Source: Alitta virens
Taxonomy: Eukaryota > Annelida > Polychaeta > Phyllodocida > Nereididae
Assembly: GCA_932294295.1 (NCBI GenBank)
Contig: OW028574.1
Span: 32,372,145 to 32,436,144, forward strand
Direction: 5' to 3'
Length of the DNA: 64,000 nucleotides
Both the position numbers and the translations under genes were made by a program. This document shows, piece after piece, positions 1 to 11,345 of this stretch (the stretch's first letter is position 1; every line of letters begins with the position of its first letter). The notes beneath the pieces are model-generated. The model saw only the letters and a list, made by a program, of their open reading frames with translations. It was not told the DNA's origin and searched no databases.

Positions 1-1300
1 TGTACCCAAAACCCCCAAATCAAGTGTCAAATTTGACCTTGAAGGTCATTTTCAAGGTTATTTTGACCTTCGAAATGTGAAAAACAAGCAATTTTCACAC
101 CGCCACAAAAATACCTTAGAATTAAGTGTTTGAGCTGAAAGTTTTTGTGTTGGAAGATATTGACCAGTACTATACGGATATGTATTCGCTTTTGACAGAA
201 ATTAATATGTTGATTTTTAAAAAATTCATAAACTTGGACAACTGTTTTTTGAGTAAAAAAAATAGTGAAAATGGTCATTTTCACTGAGAAATATTCACTT
301 TAGCCAAATGCCAAGCATGGGTGACCCCCTACAATTCACATATGGGCTTTCAGAATCTGCTGTCAATTTTGACATTTGACCTAAATGTCAAGGTCAAATT
401 TAAGGTCAAACAATCTATGAAAGTTGATATTTTGAATTCTTGATTTTTTTTAAGGTAGTAGAAATGTTTGGATTTGGCTGATCTTTGGATATGATGTTGC
501 CCTAATACCCTGCAAACAATCTGAGCAACATGAGTTCTCCAGGTCAAACGGTCAAGGTCACAGATCAGAATTAGTGTCACTACTTTGGCATGATCATCTG
601 GCTGGGCGGAACCAGTGTCCGCACTTCCATCGGCTCTAGCTCCGGTTCTAATTGAGCTACAGAATTGGCATAGAGATATTTGGAAAGCTCATTTCCTCCT
701 CTTTAAAATGAGATGTAGTATGTGATTGTAGCCCGTTCGGTTAAAAAGATCGCCCGACCCTGAAAATTTCAAGATCGAAAAAATCCTAAAAAATTTAGCT
801 GAAAGTTTAAGTTTGGATTTTTTTTCCCTAGACAGAATGCTTGGATTGAACCAAAACTCATAGGAGTGTCAACCCATCAGTGTAACAAAATTCATGCAAA
901 AATTTGGGTCAAAAGGTCAAACGCTCAAGGTCACAGACCTTGAAATGTACTTTTAACAAAAAAATTCATAACTCCAGTCCTAATTAACCTTTTTTAACTT
1001 GGAAAACATTTTTTGATAGTCCATTCCAAGCCCTTTTTACTAGATTATGGCATGATATTGTGAACCTTATGGTTGAGGCATAAATTGACCGAGAATTATA
1101 TGTGTATGACATGATATAAGTTTTCTTATGCTGATTCATAGTTGGCATCTCGACCTGCCTAATTAAGTTGTGGAATTGAGATAAAGATAACCTTAAAGCT
1201 TAAACTTGATGTTTCGGAATATGCTGTCAATTTTCTATGACCTACAATATAACTCTGGCAATAGGTGAAGCCTCGTTGCTGGTCCACCAGTAACAGAAAT
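1..1300. repeat. Diffuse dispersed repeat rich in AAGGTCA/TGACCTT
   Basis: No gene is visible. The stretch carries many copies of AAGGTCA or its complement (for example around 40-75, 380-410, 545-560 and 905-945). It also carries a recurring phrase like CTTTCAGAATCTGCTGTCAA near 348. Weaker versions recur near 1212 and, outside this stretch, near 20258, where TGACCTTGATCTTGAACGTCAA follows in the same order. That shared order suggests a dispersed repeat family rather than unique DNA. The small open frames here look like chance ORFs. Confidence 0.4.
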
Positions 1301-1450
1301 CTAGTTATAATTGCAATTGAAGGAAGGTAGGTGACACTGAAGGACCAATAATTTATTCAACCCTCACATCTTCAAAATTGACATTGTTCACATGAAGTAA
1401 ATTGCAATCCATGACTGGAAGATGTCAGAATTGACTTCTCTCTGTCAATA

Positions 1451-1462
1451 GCTATCTATCTG

Positions 1463-1541
<79 letters not shown>
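1451..1541. repeat. (TATC)n microsatellite
   Basis: About 22 copies of TATC with a few early interruptions, ending directly at the left end of the TA-flanked element that starts at 1543. A short TCTATC remnant lies on the far side of that element (2484-2489), so the element appears to have inserted into the microsatellite. Confidence 0.9.
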
Positions 1542-1542
<1 letters not shown>

Positions 1543-2481
1543 CAGGGTGCACCATAAAAACTTGCACAATGCATCTCTACTTTCGGGATAGCTCTAGGTT
1601 ACTCAAATGCTTATGAAGTCTTTTAAAGTTTTGCCACATTTAGTTAGGGGTATAAGCAATTGGTCATTGTGATATTTTTGATCTTATAATGTTAGACAAT
1701 ATCAGTATCTGAATTATTGAGAGGGTGTATGCTGCAGGGCTTGTTCTGAGTGATACACATCACAGAAGTCAAATTTCTGTCTGCTTGCATGGTGTCTCTA
1801 GTTGCAGAAAGTTTACAAATTAGATATTTCCTAGTTACTACACCTCTGAAGCCATAGAAAATATCATATTTGCACAGAATCCTCCTTCAATGTTTTTTAT
1901 ATGTGCATATATATATCAAGGTATTAGATGATAAGAAGGTTGGTTCCAGCTTTGATTCAGCAAGGTCATAAAATTAAAACAGAGAAATATAATGGCATTC
2001 CAGAGGGATTTTTTGAATTTACAACTAATCTCGAAATAATCACATGATTTTCAGGAGGATTAGCCAGTTAATTAGACAGAAAAGACAGAAAATTTACCAA
2101 AATCCAAAATGGCACTTTCCGCCTCAAAAGTGTCAATGCTCTACCTTCTTATTAAAAATGAATCTATTTGCCCTATTTTTGGCGGCAAAGGTCAAGAAAG
2201 GTGTCTGTAACACATCTGTATGATCAGTGACATAATCTAATGCTTATATTGCAAAAGCCGAGGTGAAAATCACCCGAAGGTGTGATAAGTGTGCATGTGC
2301 TATATTTAGATCCATATTATCTATAATTCTTGAGGAAAAACGAAAATATATTTATAAACATAATTTAGGACTATTATTACTTTCGTGTGTATGATTGCAG
2401 CTGCATGCGATTACAGTCAATTGAGGTAATAACAAAAGAAGTAGCAGTAGCTGCTTGTGCAAGTTTTTATGGCGCACCCTG
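1543..2481. mobile_element. Mariner-like non-autonomous DNA element, 939 bp, TA target duplication
   Basis: The ends are 25-bp terminal inverted repeats beginning CAGGGTGCACC (1543-1567) and ending GGCGCACCCTG (2457-2481), with one mismatch. TA dinucleotides sit at 1541-1542 and 2482-2483, as expected for the Tc1/mariner class. No transposase ORF is visible inside. A second, 5'-truncated copy lies at about 60530-60884 and ends in the same terminal repeat followed by TA. The superfamily assignment rests only on the TA duplication and the end sequence. Confidence 0.8.
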
Positions 2482-2497
2482 TATCTATCGCAACATG

Positions 2498-2763
2498 ATG
2501 AACACTGCAAGTTTCAAACTACGCTCATGGTTATCTAACAGTGAAGCTCTTCACAAGGCTGCTGAAGCTGAAAATGTATCTGGACAGTGACAAAACCATT
2601 AAAGTCCTTGGAATGAGATGGAATACTGAAACAGACCAGTTGTCATTTTAAAAGAAGTTTGATTATTCACCTACCAGTACAGTTACAAAGAGAGAAGTCC
2701 TACAAGTATCATCTAGAATATTTGATCCTCTAGGCTTACTCAGTCCAGTTCCAGAAAGAGGCT
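2498..2763 (+). pseudogene. BEL/Pao retrotransposon pol fragment (RT end / A17-peptidase region)
   Basis: Translation gives pieces typical of the BEL/Pao polyprotein just after the reverse transcriptase. FKLRSWLSNSEAL lies in one frame at about 2513-2550. VLGMRWNTETDQLSF and then TKREVLQVSSRIFDPLGLLSP lie in another frame up to about 2750. One frameshift near 2570-2590 and an in-frame stop after the DQLSF segment break it. The fragment starts just past the right end of the mariner-like element. No LTRs, integrase or gag belonging to it are visible nearby. Confidence 0.8.
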
Positions 2764-4320
2764 GAATTGCTGTTTTATGGACTGGAAAAGGCCAAAATTA
2801 CATGCTTTGTTTATTTTAAATTGTGTAAGAGATAATAATTGTTCATTACATTTTTATGGTAGAACCTGTGGAATTCGTGAGTTCGGCAACAAAGACTAAA
2901 AAGTGACAAAAATCTGACATTGGTTCTGAAAATCCTTGTTCAGTTCCTTACTTGCCTGAATTGCAGAATCCCTGCCCCCCTCCCCCCCCCCCCCCCAAAA
3001 AAAAAAAAATGAATTGTTTGACCAAAAGGAATTTTTTTTTATAATTTAATTCAGACAAGGACATTATCTAGCGTCTTGTAGAAATCTTGGTTCTTTGTCA
3101 ATTATTTTGTCCAGATAAGCTGGCAGAATCTCAAAGTTGGGGTGGCATAAAACGTACAAATTAGTGACATAAAGTGACAAGAAAAAAAGATACAAATAAT
3201 AAAACCTTTGTGTAGAATTAAACTGTGCTAACGAAATTTGCTGTCATAAACTTCTTGCGTAAATCCATTTTATATAGACACTAATGGCTCATTTCTTTAC
3301 TTTAAGCAAGATGAGCTATACTATATGTTTATCTGTTCAAAACTGCATGTGATGCATTCATTGTACATTGTTACGGGTTTTGCTAGTTGTTAGGAATTAC
3401 ATAAGAAAGGGTGACAGTCAGTAGAAAGGAAATTCCTCATTTCTATTGTGTTCAGATTTAGCATGACTTAATTGACCTTGAAAAAAAAGCTTAAGATTAT
3501 AATTTAAATAGTTATTTAACCTCTTTGTACAGAGAGAAATTGCATCAAAACATACCATAAAATAAATAGTTAAAATCAGATAAAATGTATCATTTAAAAT
3601 GAGATAAATGATATTAGAAAAGAGGTTAAAAAAAAATCAATACATTGGACAGCTTATCAAATAGTAGCTACAACTTACAAGTCCCCTGTCCACAGGACAG
3701 GGTTAAAAGGTCCTGGATGAAAAAATATTGAATTTTCGGCTTGTGTGGGAACTAGCCGTTTAATAAACGTTTGCCACACGAAATACACCTGCTCTAGGGT
3801 TAGACATACCTTTTTTCTATTGTATCGTGCTCAGATATGGTTGATTTCTTCCAATTATCATCGATTTCTGCACTATTTTTGATCTCATGTTTACTTGATT
3901 ACATGACTGCATTATGAGAAACATGGCCGTCTAGTTCTGCCAAAACTCATGTTTAGTTATGATTTAGATATATCCATAATTTTTTCTTATCAATGTCAAA
4001 ACCTATATTAACTAAATCTATAATTCCATGTTCTGACACCATTTTTCATGGTTTGGGAGTTAACCTGTCAATGTGCAGGAAATTCTGAGAACCTCATCCA
4101 AACAACTCTGCCTGGTTTTCTCTGAGACAGGTCATTAAACAATCAGAATTGAGTCTCTGGTCATAATGTTTAATTGTGGCACAACATTTCCCATGTGGAT
4201 TATTTAGGGGAGCCACTGATATTGTCAAATGATTGTGCTTGTATCGTCAACTGGACAGACTGTAAGCACTTTGATTCGTCATTGATGCAGTTGGAGAAAA
4301 CTATAGTTTATAATTGCTTT
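2764..4320. other. Non-coding stretch with no recognised gene
   Basis: AT-rich DNA upstream of MEIG1. Visible landmarks are a C-run followed by an A-run (about 2974-3009) and a short perfect hairpin at about 3687-3705 (CCCTGTCC, loop ACA, GGACAGGG). The non-coding first exon and promoter expected for MEIG1 probably lie here, but I could not place them. Confidence 0.5.
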
Positions 4321-4333
4321 TATTTGACAGAAA

Positions 4334-4892
4334 ATGGCCGAAGAACGCAGACCAAAGTCCATGAACAGACCAAAAATGTGGAGTGCTGAAGTTGAAGAAG
4401 CTTACCGATTCCAACTTGCTGGCTATAGAGATGAAACCGAGTATTTGGCAACAAAGAAAACTGAGGTGAATAACTTGTTGACAATGACAGAACATTCAGT
4501 TCTCAATTTATTGCTTTGATTATATTCCATTATACCGAAGTTTAGGTGGTTAATCAACCAACCAAAAAAGACCGAATTTTATGAAACTTGTGTGAAAAAC
4601 AAAGCAATTAAAATATTATGATAAATATGAAATTGTGCAAAAGATTACATTTAAATATGGACTAGATCCTAACCTACAGAGGTTGTGTTCATTTTAATAG
4701 AGTTGGCCTATGTATGTTTGACATTTTTTGTATGTAATAATCCTATTGTTTATTCACTTCCAGGTTGACCGGTGGCCCCACAATGGCTATGTCAAGAAAT
4801 TACAAAGAAAAGACGGATCATTCTATTATTACAACAAAACTCGTGAATGTCCTGACAAAGAAGTTCATAAAACTAAATTATATGCTTACTGA
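4334..4892 (+). CDS. MEIG1: MEIG1 homologue (meiosis-expressed gene 1 protein), two coding exons
   Basis: Coding exons 4334-4465 and 4764-4892, joined across a 298-bp phase-0 intron with GTGAAT donor and TTCACTTCCAG acceptor, give 86 residues; vertebrate MEIG1 is 88. Recognisable blocks are [20 protein letters not shown] (about residues 14-33), [20 protein letters not shown] (about 45-64, start of exon 2) and YYYNKTREC followed by the KLYAY terminus. In mammals MEIG1 is a small basic protein that binds PACRG and is needed for the manchette and sperm-tail assembly; a role in cilia or sperm is inferred here. A CAG acceptor at 4328-4330, three bases before the ATG, implies an upstream non-coding exon. 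The ATG is the first in frame after that acceptor. The frame has no disabling change, so I consider the gene intact. Confidence 0.92.
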
Positions 4893-5063
4893 TTGTGACT
4901 AGCAATATATTATGTTTCCATGCATAGTTTGGTATGATGTGTTCATAATCTCGAACTCTCGCTGTGATTGAAAGCATTTTTATACATATATGCAGTCATA
5001 TACATGTGTTTAACCATTTTTATATCATGTTGCTTAGAAAGCTTTGGTAACCATGATTTCCAA

Positions 5064-5069
5064 AATAAA
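5064..5069 (+). terminator. Candidate poly(A) signal of MEIG1
   Basis: AATAAA about 170 bases after the MEIG1 stop codon, the first canonical hexamer downstream. It implies a 3' UTR of roughly 200 nt. Position is the only evidence. Confidence 0.5.
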
Positions 5070-6324
5070 TATCCCTTTACTTTTGGATCAAAGAAGCTGT
5101 TATACTTCTAGAAAAAAGCCGCCCAGTCAGAAGTTCAAATATTAAAGATCAGTGTTAATCTGAATAGTAAGGAAGCGCCAGCGGCTGAAATCTGTATCAT
5201 GCATATTTTTGGATCTGGTTCACGGGTCTTCGTATAAAGCTACAACCATGGCAGAATTGTCATGGGACCTATTAAAAAATGCTTGACCGGTAGTAGACTT
5301 CTAAAGTTGTACAGGGCTCCCTAATTTGCATATTCAAAAGGTATTTTTAATATTTTGAGTTGTCTGTTGAGTTATACTGCCCCTCAAAACTTCCTGCTGG
5401 CCTCAAAATGTATACATAAGAAATTTCTTCTAAAAAGTAAGGAATTTCATATTTGTACAGGGAGAATAAAGAAAAATTATTGGTACGGAGCTGCTCCGAT
5501 TAAGTGATTGAAACTGATCTGAAGAAAAGATCAATAATTAATATATAATCTTTAATTATTATTAATTTGTGTATGATTAATTGTTTTAGATTTATATGCT
5601 AGGTTAGTTTCTGAAGATTCACTACACTAGCATACAGTACAGCATTTTGAAAATGGATTGTCAGACAGGAGTTTCTCTGAGCTAGAACCTGATGATATCC
5701 TTATCAATTATCCAAATCTATTCCCTGTCATCAAGAACAGTCAAAACCATATTAAAAGCTGCAATGTTGGATTTGAAATTTAAAATAAAATGTGTGTATT
5801 TACATGTGTAGTATATATCTCAATACTTAATGGTCTACAGTCTTCACATTGTTTTATGAAACAGACTGCTTCTTCACATGAGGAATAAGGCTTAAGCCAT
5901 CTAAATTATTCCTGCAGATATGGATAGGTCACGATAATCATAGTTTCAATTAGAATCTGCTGATTTTACTAACTACAGATGGCTGAAGTCGGCCATTTTA
6001 AAAATTATGTACACCACCATTGTATGATTCCATATGCACGTAGTATGCAGCCATTTCCCCAAAAACTTACTATTTATTTCCAACATCATTGTGCTAAAAC
6101 ATTCTTGCCGAGCCAGCAGAAAATTTTACTTTAATTTGTTTCTAAATACATTGTACATTTGATAAATAAATCACAATGACTCTATAATATTATGCAGTTG
6201 TAATAAAATGTTTTAAGGCAAATATGCCTATTTGGTATCAGCTGACCAGTTTTTGCAAATATTTACTTATCATGGATATAAATCCATGGATATGTACATT
6301 ACTGATGTCTCATAAATTAATGTC
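5070..6324. other. Intergenic, no recognised gene
   Basis: AT-rich sequence between MEIG1 and the non-LTR element. No coding similarity, strong tandem array or terminal repeat was seen. Confidence 0.45.
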
Positions 6325-7790
6325 AACAAATTGACAATCACTGGTTTATATATACCCAATGAACCTGACCTAAATACATTTCATGAATACTTTCTAGAAC
6401 AGTCCCAACCCCCTCCTACTGAATACTTTGACAATGAACATATGAGACTGACTGTTAATACTCTGCAAACATCATCCTATTCCTGTGACAGCTCTATAGC
6501 TACTCATATCTGTGACAGTGTTATAACGGAGGAGGAAGTTACGATACACCTAAAGAAATTAAAATGCAATAAAGCCGCTGGAATTGATGGGATACCTGCT
6601 GAATTTTATAAGTGTGCAAGTGAGAAATTAGTAACACCATTTTGTGCTGTGTTTTAACTACATATTTGATGAAGGTGAATATCCTGCTCAGTGGTCAGAA
6701 GGACTAATTAATTTTAATTAAGCTTTGCACAAAAAGGGAGACAAGTCTAATCCAGATAATTGCGGAAAAATCACAATAAATGTTGTCATGGGTAAAATAT
6801 TTGACTTTATCTTAAATGCACGGCTTTACTATAAAAATGAGGTTCTTAATATTGATGATCCTTGTCAGTTTGGGTTTACTCCAGGAGCGAGCACAGCTGA
6901 CTGCGTCTTTATCCTTGATACTGTTATTAGATACCAAAAGCAAAAACGTTAGCCTCTCTATCTCTGTTTCAAAGATTTCACAAAAGCATTTGACTACATC
7001 AATATAAATGCTCTGTACTATAAACTTATGAATCAAAAGATAGGCAATAAAATGCTTAACATAATAATGAGCATGTATGACAAAGCTAAAGCTAGAGTTA
7101 ATTTAGGCAAAATTGGAGATCCAATTGATAGCAACTATGGTGTCTTGCAAGGTGGACTTCTCAGCCCCAAATTGTTTAATGAATTTCTATCAGACCTGCC
7201 TAACTATATGAATGAATTGGATGGTGTAGCACTTAATAGTCTGATGCTCACACATATCTCATATGCTGATGATATAATTCTTATAGCACATTCTGAAACA
7301 TCTCTTCAAAACAGCATAGATTCCCTTCATGAATTCTGCAAAAAGGGGCATCTCATTGTTAATGTAGGAAGGACTAAAATAATGAAATATGGCAATACTC
7401 GGCAAAAGCAATTTTACTATGATATACAACTAATTGAAAATGTTGACACCTTTAAATATCTAGGACATGTGTTAACTAACAAACGTAACATGCATGTAAA
7501 AATGACTGATTATCTTATTACACAAGCCCAAAAAGCACTATTTGCTTTGCAAAGTGACACCAAGCAGGCATTAGGACACATCACTCCTAAACTTGCTCTA
7601 AAAATGTTTGACACATGTATTTTACCAGTCCTTGAATATAATTGTGAACTATGGTCCAGTCACAAACCTGTTAATAACCTAGAAAAGGTACAATTAGGAT
7701 ATCTGAAAAATATGCTGGGAGTTAGGAGACAGACCTCATCACAAGCAGTGTATAGTGAGACAAGCAGATTCCCATTAAGCTGGCTTTCCA
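6325..7790 (+). mobile_element. Non-LTR retrotransposon, 5'-truncated, reverse transcriptase part
   Basis: Decayed reverse transcriptase in consecutive segments. The linker before the RT starts at about 6331. Finger motifs include NKAAGIDGIPAEFYK (about 6570-6615) and HKKGDKSNPDNC (about 6730). The segment CQFGFTPGASTADCVF lies at about 6865, the catalytic SYADD at 7259-7273, and the thumb follows to about 7780. Frameshifts or stops near 6655, 6720 and 6950 inactivate it. The endonuclease domain is absent, a usual 5' truncation. The protein stops being readable at about 7785, and its continuation is found at about 12230. The clade is uncertain (CR1/Jockey/I-like range). Confidence 0.88.
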
Positions 7791-8795
7791 TATGTCCGTT
7801 TTTTCTGTCTGTATATCCGTCATCCGTACGCATGTATACGGACAGGATACGCATCCCTTTGATTTTAATTAATGCTATTCCATAAATACTTTTTTTCGTC
7901 CATTGTCCGTCATCCGAAATTTTGGCGATCGGATAGGGGGGCGATTTTTGCGGATGACGGATGGCCAGGCAAGGGCAAATTACCAAAATAAATTGCATTT
8001 AAGTGCAATGTATCCTTCTTTCATTGACTAATTAGGCCCATACAACAGGAGATTCTGAACAAAAAATTACAATCTGTAGTAGTCAAGTGGTTAGCTGTCA
8101 TTAATTAAACCCTCACCTTTTATGAATTAATTGCAATTAATCGGTTTTATTGAAGAATTTCAAGGGCACAAAAAGACATGTTTACAATAAATAAATAGGT
8201 AAATTAATAAACGAATAGGCCTAAATAGAATATGTTTTCATTTGAATATATGCAGTGCAATACACACTTGACTGCAGTTGAGTGATGAAGTACTATCTTG
8301 TGAAATATTTATCTTTATTTCATTAGTTTTCAATTAGAAAAAAAAGTGCGATTATGTACTGAATTGTCTTTTAAAGAGGAATTAAAATTTTGTTGTAACT
8401 GTCATGATTTGCATTTAAATTAGGCCTATGGTGTATTGGCCTCTAATATTTCTTACAGAGAAAGAACACAACGCCATGTTGCAGAGCTGGGCGGAAGTCA
8501 ATGAATCCCATAATATTTATTAGTGTCATAACTTAACACCAGGGGTCACGTTGGTATATACAAGTTGTTGGAGCCACCTAGCTAGAATAATAATATTCTA
8601 CAGCCTATACAGCAGTTTTGTATGTTTGAAATGAATTTTGTTTGAGAAAGAAATGGGTTCAAGAAATCTGTTACTCAAAACAGCCTTAATTACATTCTCA
8701 AAACCATGGCATGAATAGTATATTTTCTAGTGTTATTGATTACATCCTCAGGATTTGAACAGTAGAACTTTCATGAAATTAGAACCTAGCCCTTG
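7791..8795. other. Insert DNA inside the non-LTR element, with ATCCGTCATCCG inverted motifs
   Basis: Coding similarity to the retrotransposon stops here. ATCCGTCATCCG at about 7817 and its complement CGGATGACGGAT at about 7951, plus GTCCGTCATCCG near 7905, form a fold-back-like arrangement over about 170 bp. The remainder to 8795 is AT-rich and without a recognised gene. Confidence 0.45.
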
Positions 8796-8879
8796 CAATA
8801 TTCATGAGAAGGTCTTAATCTTTTTATTTAGATGGTCAACATCTTGGATGAAAAGATTAAGACCTTCTCATGAATATTG
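8796..8879. repeat. Perfect 29-bp inverted repeat (hairpin)
   Basis: The arms at 8796-8824 and 8851-8879 are exact reverse complements, beginning CAATATTCATGAGAAGG, with a 26-nt loop. This looks like a small fold-back element or MITE remnant. No target duplication was identified. Confidence 0.9.
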
Positions 8880-8904
8880 TAAAAATAGGTTACAGCCCAT
8901 TATT

Positions 8905-8985
8905 CCGACGGTTCATTAATCCAACGTGTCGCTAGTCCGACGGTTAGTTTATCAGACGGGTCGTTCGTCAGACAGAAAATAGGCC
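8905..8985. repeat. TCCGACGGTTNATTA minisatellite, reverse orientation
   Basis: Degenerate units built on TCCGACGGTTCATTAATCC. On the reverse strand they read like GTCGGACTAATGAACC, the same family as the array at 10986-11080 on the + strand. The two arrays are therefore in opposite orientation about 2 kb apart. Confidence 0.6.
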
Positions 8986-9053
8986 TAATTATTTATAGAT
9001 AAATAATTGAGATTAGTTAGATCCTAATAGTAATTATGCAATTAGGACTTATT

Positions 9054-9153
9054 AGATAATTGCTAATTGCAATTCACACTTGACACCTTGCCCTGAGTAT
9101 ATTTATATGTTCTGGCCAAAGTGTCAAGTGTGAATTGCAATTAGCAATTATCT
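9054..9153. repeat. Perfect 33-bp inverted repeat (hairpin)
   Basis: The arms at 9054-9086 and 9121-9153 are exact reverse complements (starting AGATAATTGCTAATTGC) around a 34-nt loop. Both arms are free of mismatches, so the structure is young or maintained. It is probably a fold-back element within the DNA that splits the non-LTR element. Confidence 0.92.
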
Positions 9154-9439
9154 ACAAAGATGTGTAAAATAGAATTTGTTCAATTGCTTTCGGATTTTAA
9201 AAAATCTAGATATATGTATTCCTGCCTTCTATAAATTGCTATGAATGTTTAACTTATTTTTCTGTAGTAGCATGTTATGAAGTGGGAATGTCAGTTTGTT
9301 TCCTTAAACATAGGCTGCTATACTGCGCCATACTCTCGGTAAATACTTGTAAATTAAATAATATCTGTCAAATACATATTTTGTAACATTTTACACAGGA
9401 ACTAAATCACAAACAATTGGGGGGCACTGTAAAGAGTGC

Positions 9440-10020
9440 AAACCTCAGTCAATTAAGGCCCATTGGAACCACTGCTGACCCAATGTCGACACTGTTAGCT
9501 GATGTCAGCCCACATTTTGGCTCAATTAAGTGTAGTGTTGGCAAAATGTTGTGTTGGCCCTTTATCTGGTCACCTCAGTGAGCCAGAAGTTGACCCAATG
9601 TCTTATATTTTCACGTTGGCCCACTAATGACCAAATGGCATGTCAAACCTAAGTCAAATTGGCCCACTTATACTGGTTTGTGTAATGTTAGCTCACATTT
9701 TGTGCTGGCCCACTATTAACAAATTTTCCCAATCCCTGATGACATGCTACGTCGGCCCGAAGTTGGTCCCACGTTGCCCACATAGGGCCGACGCCAATCC
9801 AATGTCAGATGCTATCTGAGATGTCAGTCTGGCTCACTGTTACAAAGGGCCGCCTTCGGCCAAATGACTAGTCAGCCTAACATTGGCCATATGTCAGTTC
9901 AGTCTACTCTGGGCCAATGACAGGTATGCCCATCAACAGATGGGCCCATCATTAGCCAAATGTAATGTCAGCCCAAAGTCAGCCTGATTTTGGCCCACTT
10001 TCAGTAAACAGCAGGTCACT
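9440..10020. repeat. Degenerate TTGGCCCANTGT-type repeat region
   Basis: The words TTGGCCCA, GGCCCACT and ATGTCAGCCCA recur about every 20-40 bases with strong divergence and no open frame on either strand. Similar words recur at about 36350-36710 and in its duplicate at about 41050-41400, for example TTGGCCCATTATTGG. This is a diverged low-complexity or minisatellite family. Confidence 0.55.
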
Positions 10021-10026
10021 GTTAGA

Positions 10027-10140
10027 TGGCATTCACACTGTCACGGATGGGCATGGTGAGTAAGCACGGATAAAACATTTTTTTAAATCTTGGCCATACG
10101 TAATTCACTTGCCGAGCGATGTGTGGTCGAATGCTCCTGG
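10027..10140. mobile_element. Possible PIF/Harbinger-type terminal segment, copy 1
   Basis: The sequence GGCATTCACACTGTCACGG followed by GATGGGCATGG, GAGTAAGCACGGAT and CTTGGCCATACG, TTCACTTGCCGAGCGAT matches, in the same order, the segment at 43054-43160 with about 80-85% identity by eye. The GCATTCACACTG start and a nearby TTA trinucleotide resemble Harbinger ends. Superfamily and orientation are inference. Confidence 0.5.
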
Positions 10141-10196
10141 TAGTATGGAAGCCGAGGAGGTTACTTTCATGGTTTCACAATTTCGGACTACGATAG

Positions 10197-10445
10197 GGCA
10201 ACCTTCGCACCACGAAAGTGCAACTTTCCTAAAAAGAAAGTGTGAGTGTCGCACCCCGACAGGTGTCGTGGTACTTTCGCACCACGAAACCTTCGCACCA
10301 CGAAACCTTCGCACCATGAAATCTTCGCACCACGAAACCTTCGCCCCACGATACCTTTGCCCCATGACAGTGATAGTATACTGTCGTACCACGAAAGTAA
10401 TAAGCCTACAGTCCCCCGACAGTGTAGGTTTCGCACCATGAAAGT
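10197..10445. repeat. 16-bp minisatellite TTCGCACCACGAAACC
   Basis: Near-tandem units of TTCGCACCACGAAACC, most regular at 10276-10360, more scattered on both sides. Each unit contains the dyad TTCG-N5-CGAA, so both strands look alike. The open frames here on both strands (GAKVSWCE-like on the -, HHETFAPRN-like on the +) are by-products of the repeat. Confidence 0.85.
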
Positions 10446-10497
10446 GAAGGCTGATTCACATAACAGCAGGTATGCAACTTTGTAATAGTGGCTACAT

Positions 10498-10552
10498 TTC
10501 CTCCTCCTCCTCCTCCTCCTCCTCCTCCTCCTCCTCCTCCTCCTCCTCCTCT
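10498..10552. repeat. (TCC)n trinucleotide repeat
   Basis: About 17 uninterrupted TCC units. They would encode polyarginine or polyglycine in the reverse frames, which explains the artificial ORFs there. Confidence 0.95.
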
Positions 10553-10985
10553 GTTCGGTGAGCGGTGGACGCATGTTCGGGGAGCGGTCGACATGCTCGA
10601 TAGTTGAGTTCATATTGTGACAAACATAACAATCCAGAACTGTGCATGAAGAACTATAGGAATTTATCAAATATTGTCTTGACATAATTTCAGAAACCCA
10701 GAAAGCGATGTAAATAAATCTTTTCTATTAGTATGTTTGGACAACTGTTGTAATTTCGTGCAAATTCATGTCTGATAACAGGAATTAAAAAGTTATTGTA
10801 AATCTAGTGTTATATTGATGAACTTCACAACCTCTCTGAAAATTCAAGTTCCTAAAATATATAGCTAGCTAGATAGATAGATAGATAGAATATTTATTTA
10901 CGTAGGGTAAACCCATCAGTAATGCACTATATATAATTCATTATAGATGGCTAGATAGCTAGATAGATACATGCATGCATACATA

Positions 10986-11080
10986 TAGTCGGACCAATGA
11001 ATTGTCAGACCAGTGAACTGTCGAACCAATGAATTATCGGACCAATGAACTGTCGGACTATTGAGCCATCGGACTAATAG
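10986..11080. repeat. GTCGGACCAATGAACT minisatellite
   Basis: Five to six imperfect units of about 17-18 bp (GTCGGACCAATGAATT, GTCAGACCAGTGAACT and so on), opposite in orientation to the related array at 8905-8985. Confidence 0.75.
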
Positions 11081-11146
11081 CAGTCCCCGTAAAAGTATAC
11101 TCTCCAGGTAGATCCAATCTTATATAGATACCCAAAAGACGAATCA

Positions 11147-11149
11147 ATA

Positions 11150-11203
<54 letters not shown>

Positions 11204-11345
11204 GTATCTACCTATATACCTATCTATCTATCTATGTATCTACCTATATACCTATCTATCTATCTACCTATCTATCTACCTATCTATCTATATACCTACC
11301 TATATACCTATCTATCTATCTATCTACCTATCTATATATCTATTC
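11147..11345. repeat. TATC/TACC microsatellite
   Basis: Long TATC array with TACC and TATA variants. It encodes a YLSIYLSIYL-type artificial frame. Confidence 0.93.

Noticed and set aside
1..960. AAGGTCA motifs as nuclear-receptor response elements
   Set aside because: They are too numerous and degenerate, and recur with the same flanks elsewhere; repeat-family ancestry explains them better.
10105..10685. Several overlapping open frames on both strands, one with a polyarginine tract
   Set aside because: They come from the 16-bp minisatellite and the (TCC)n repeat; both strands are open because the unit is near-palindromic.
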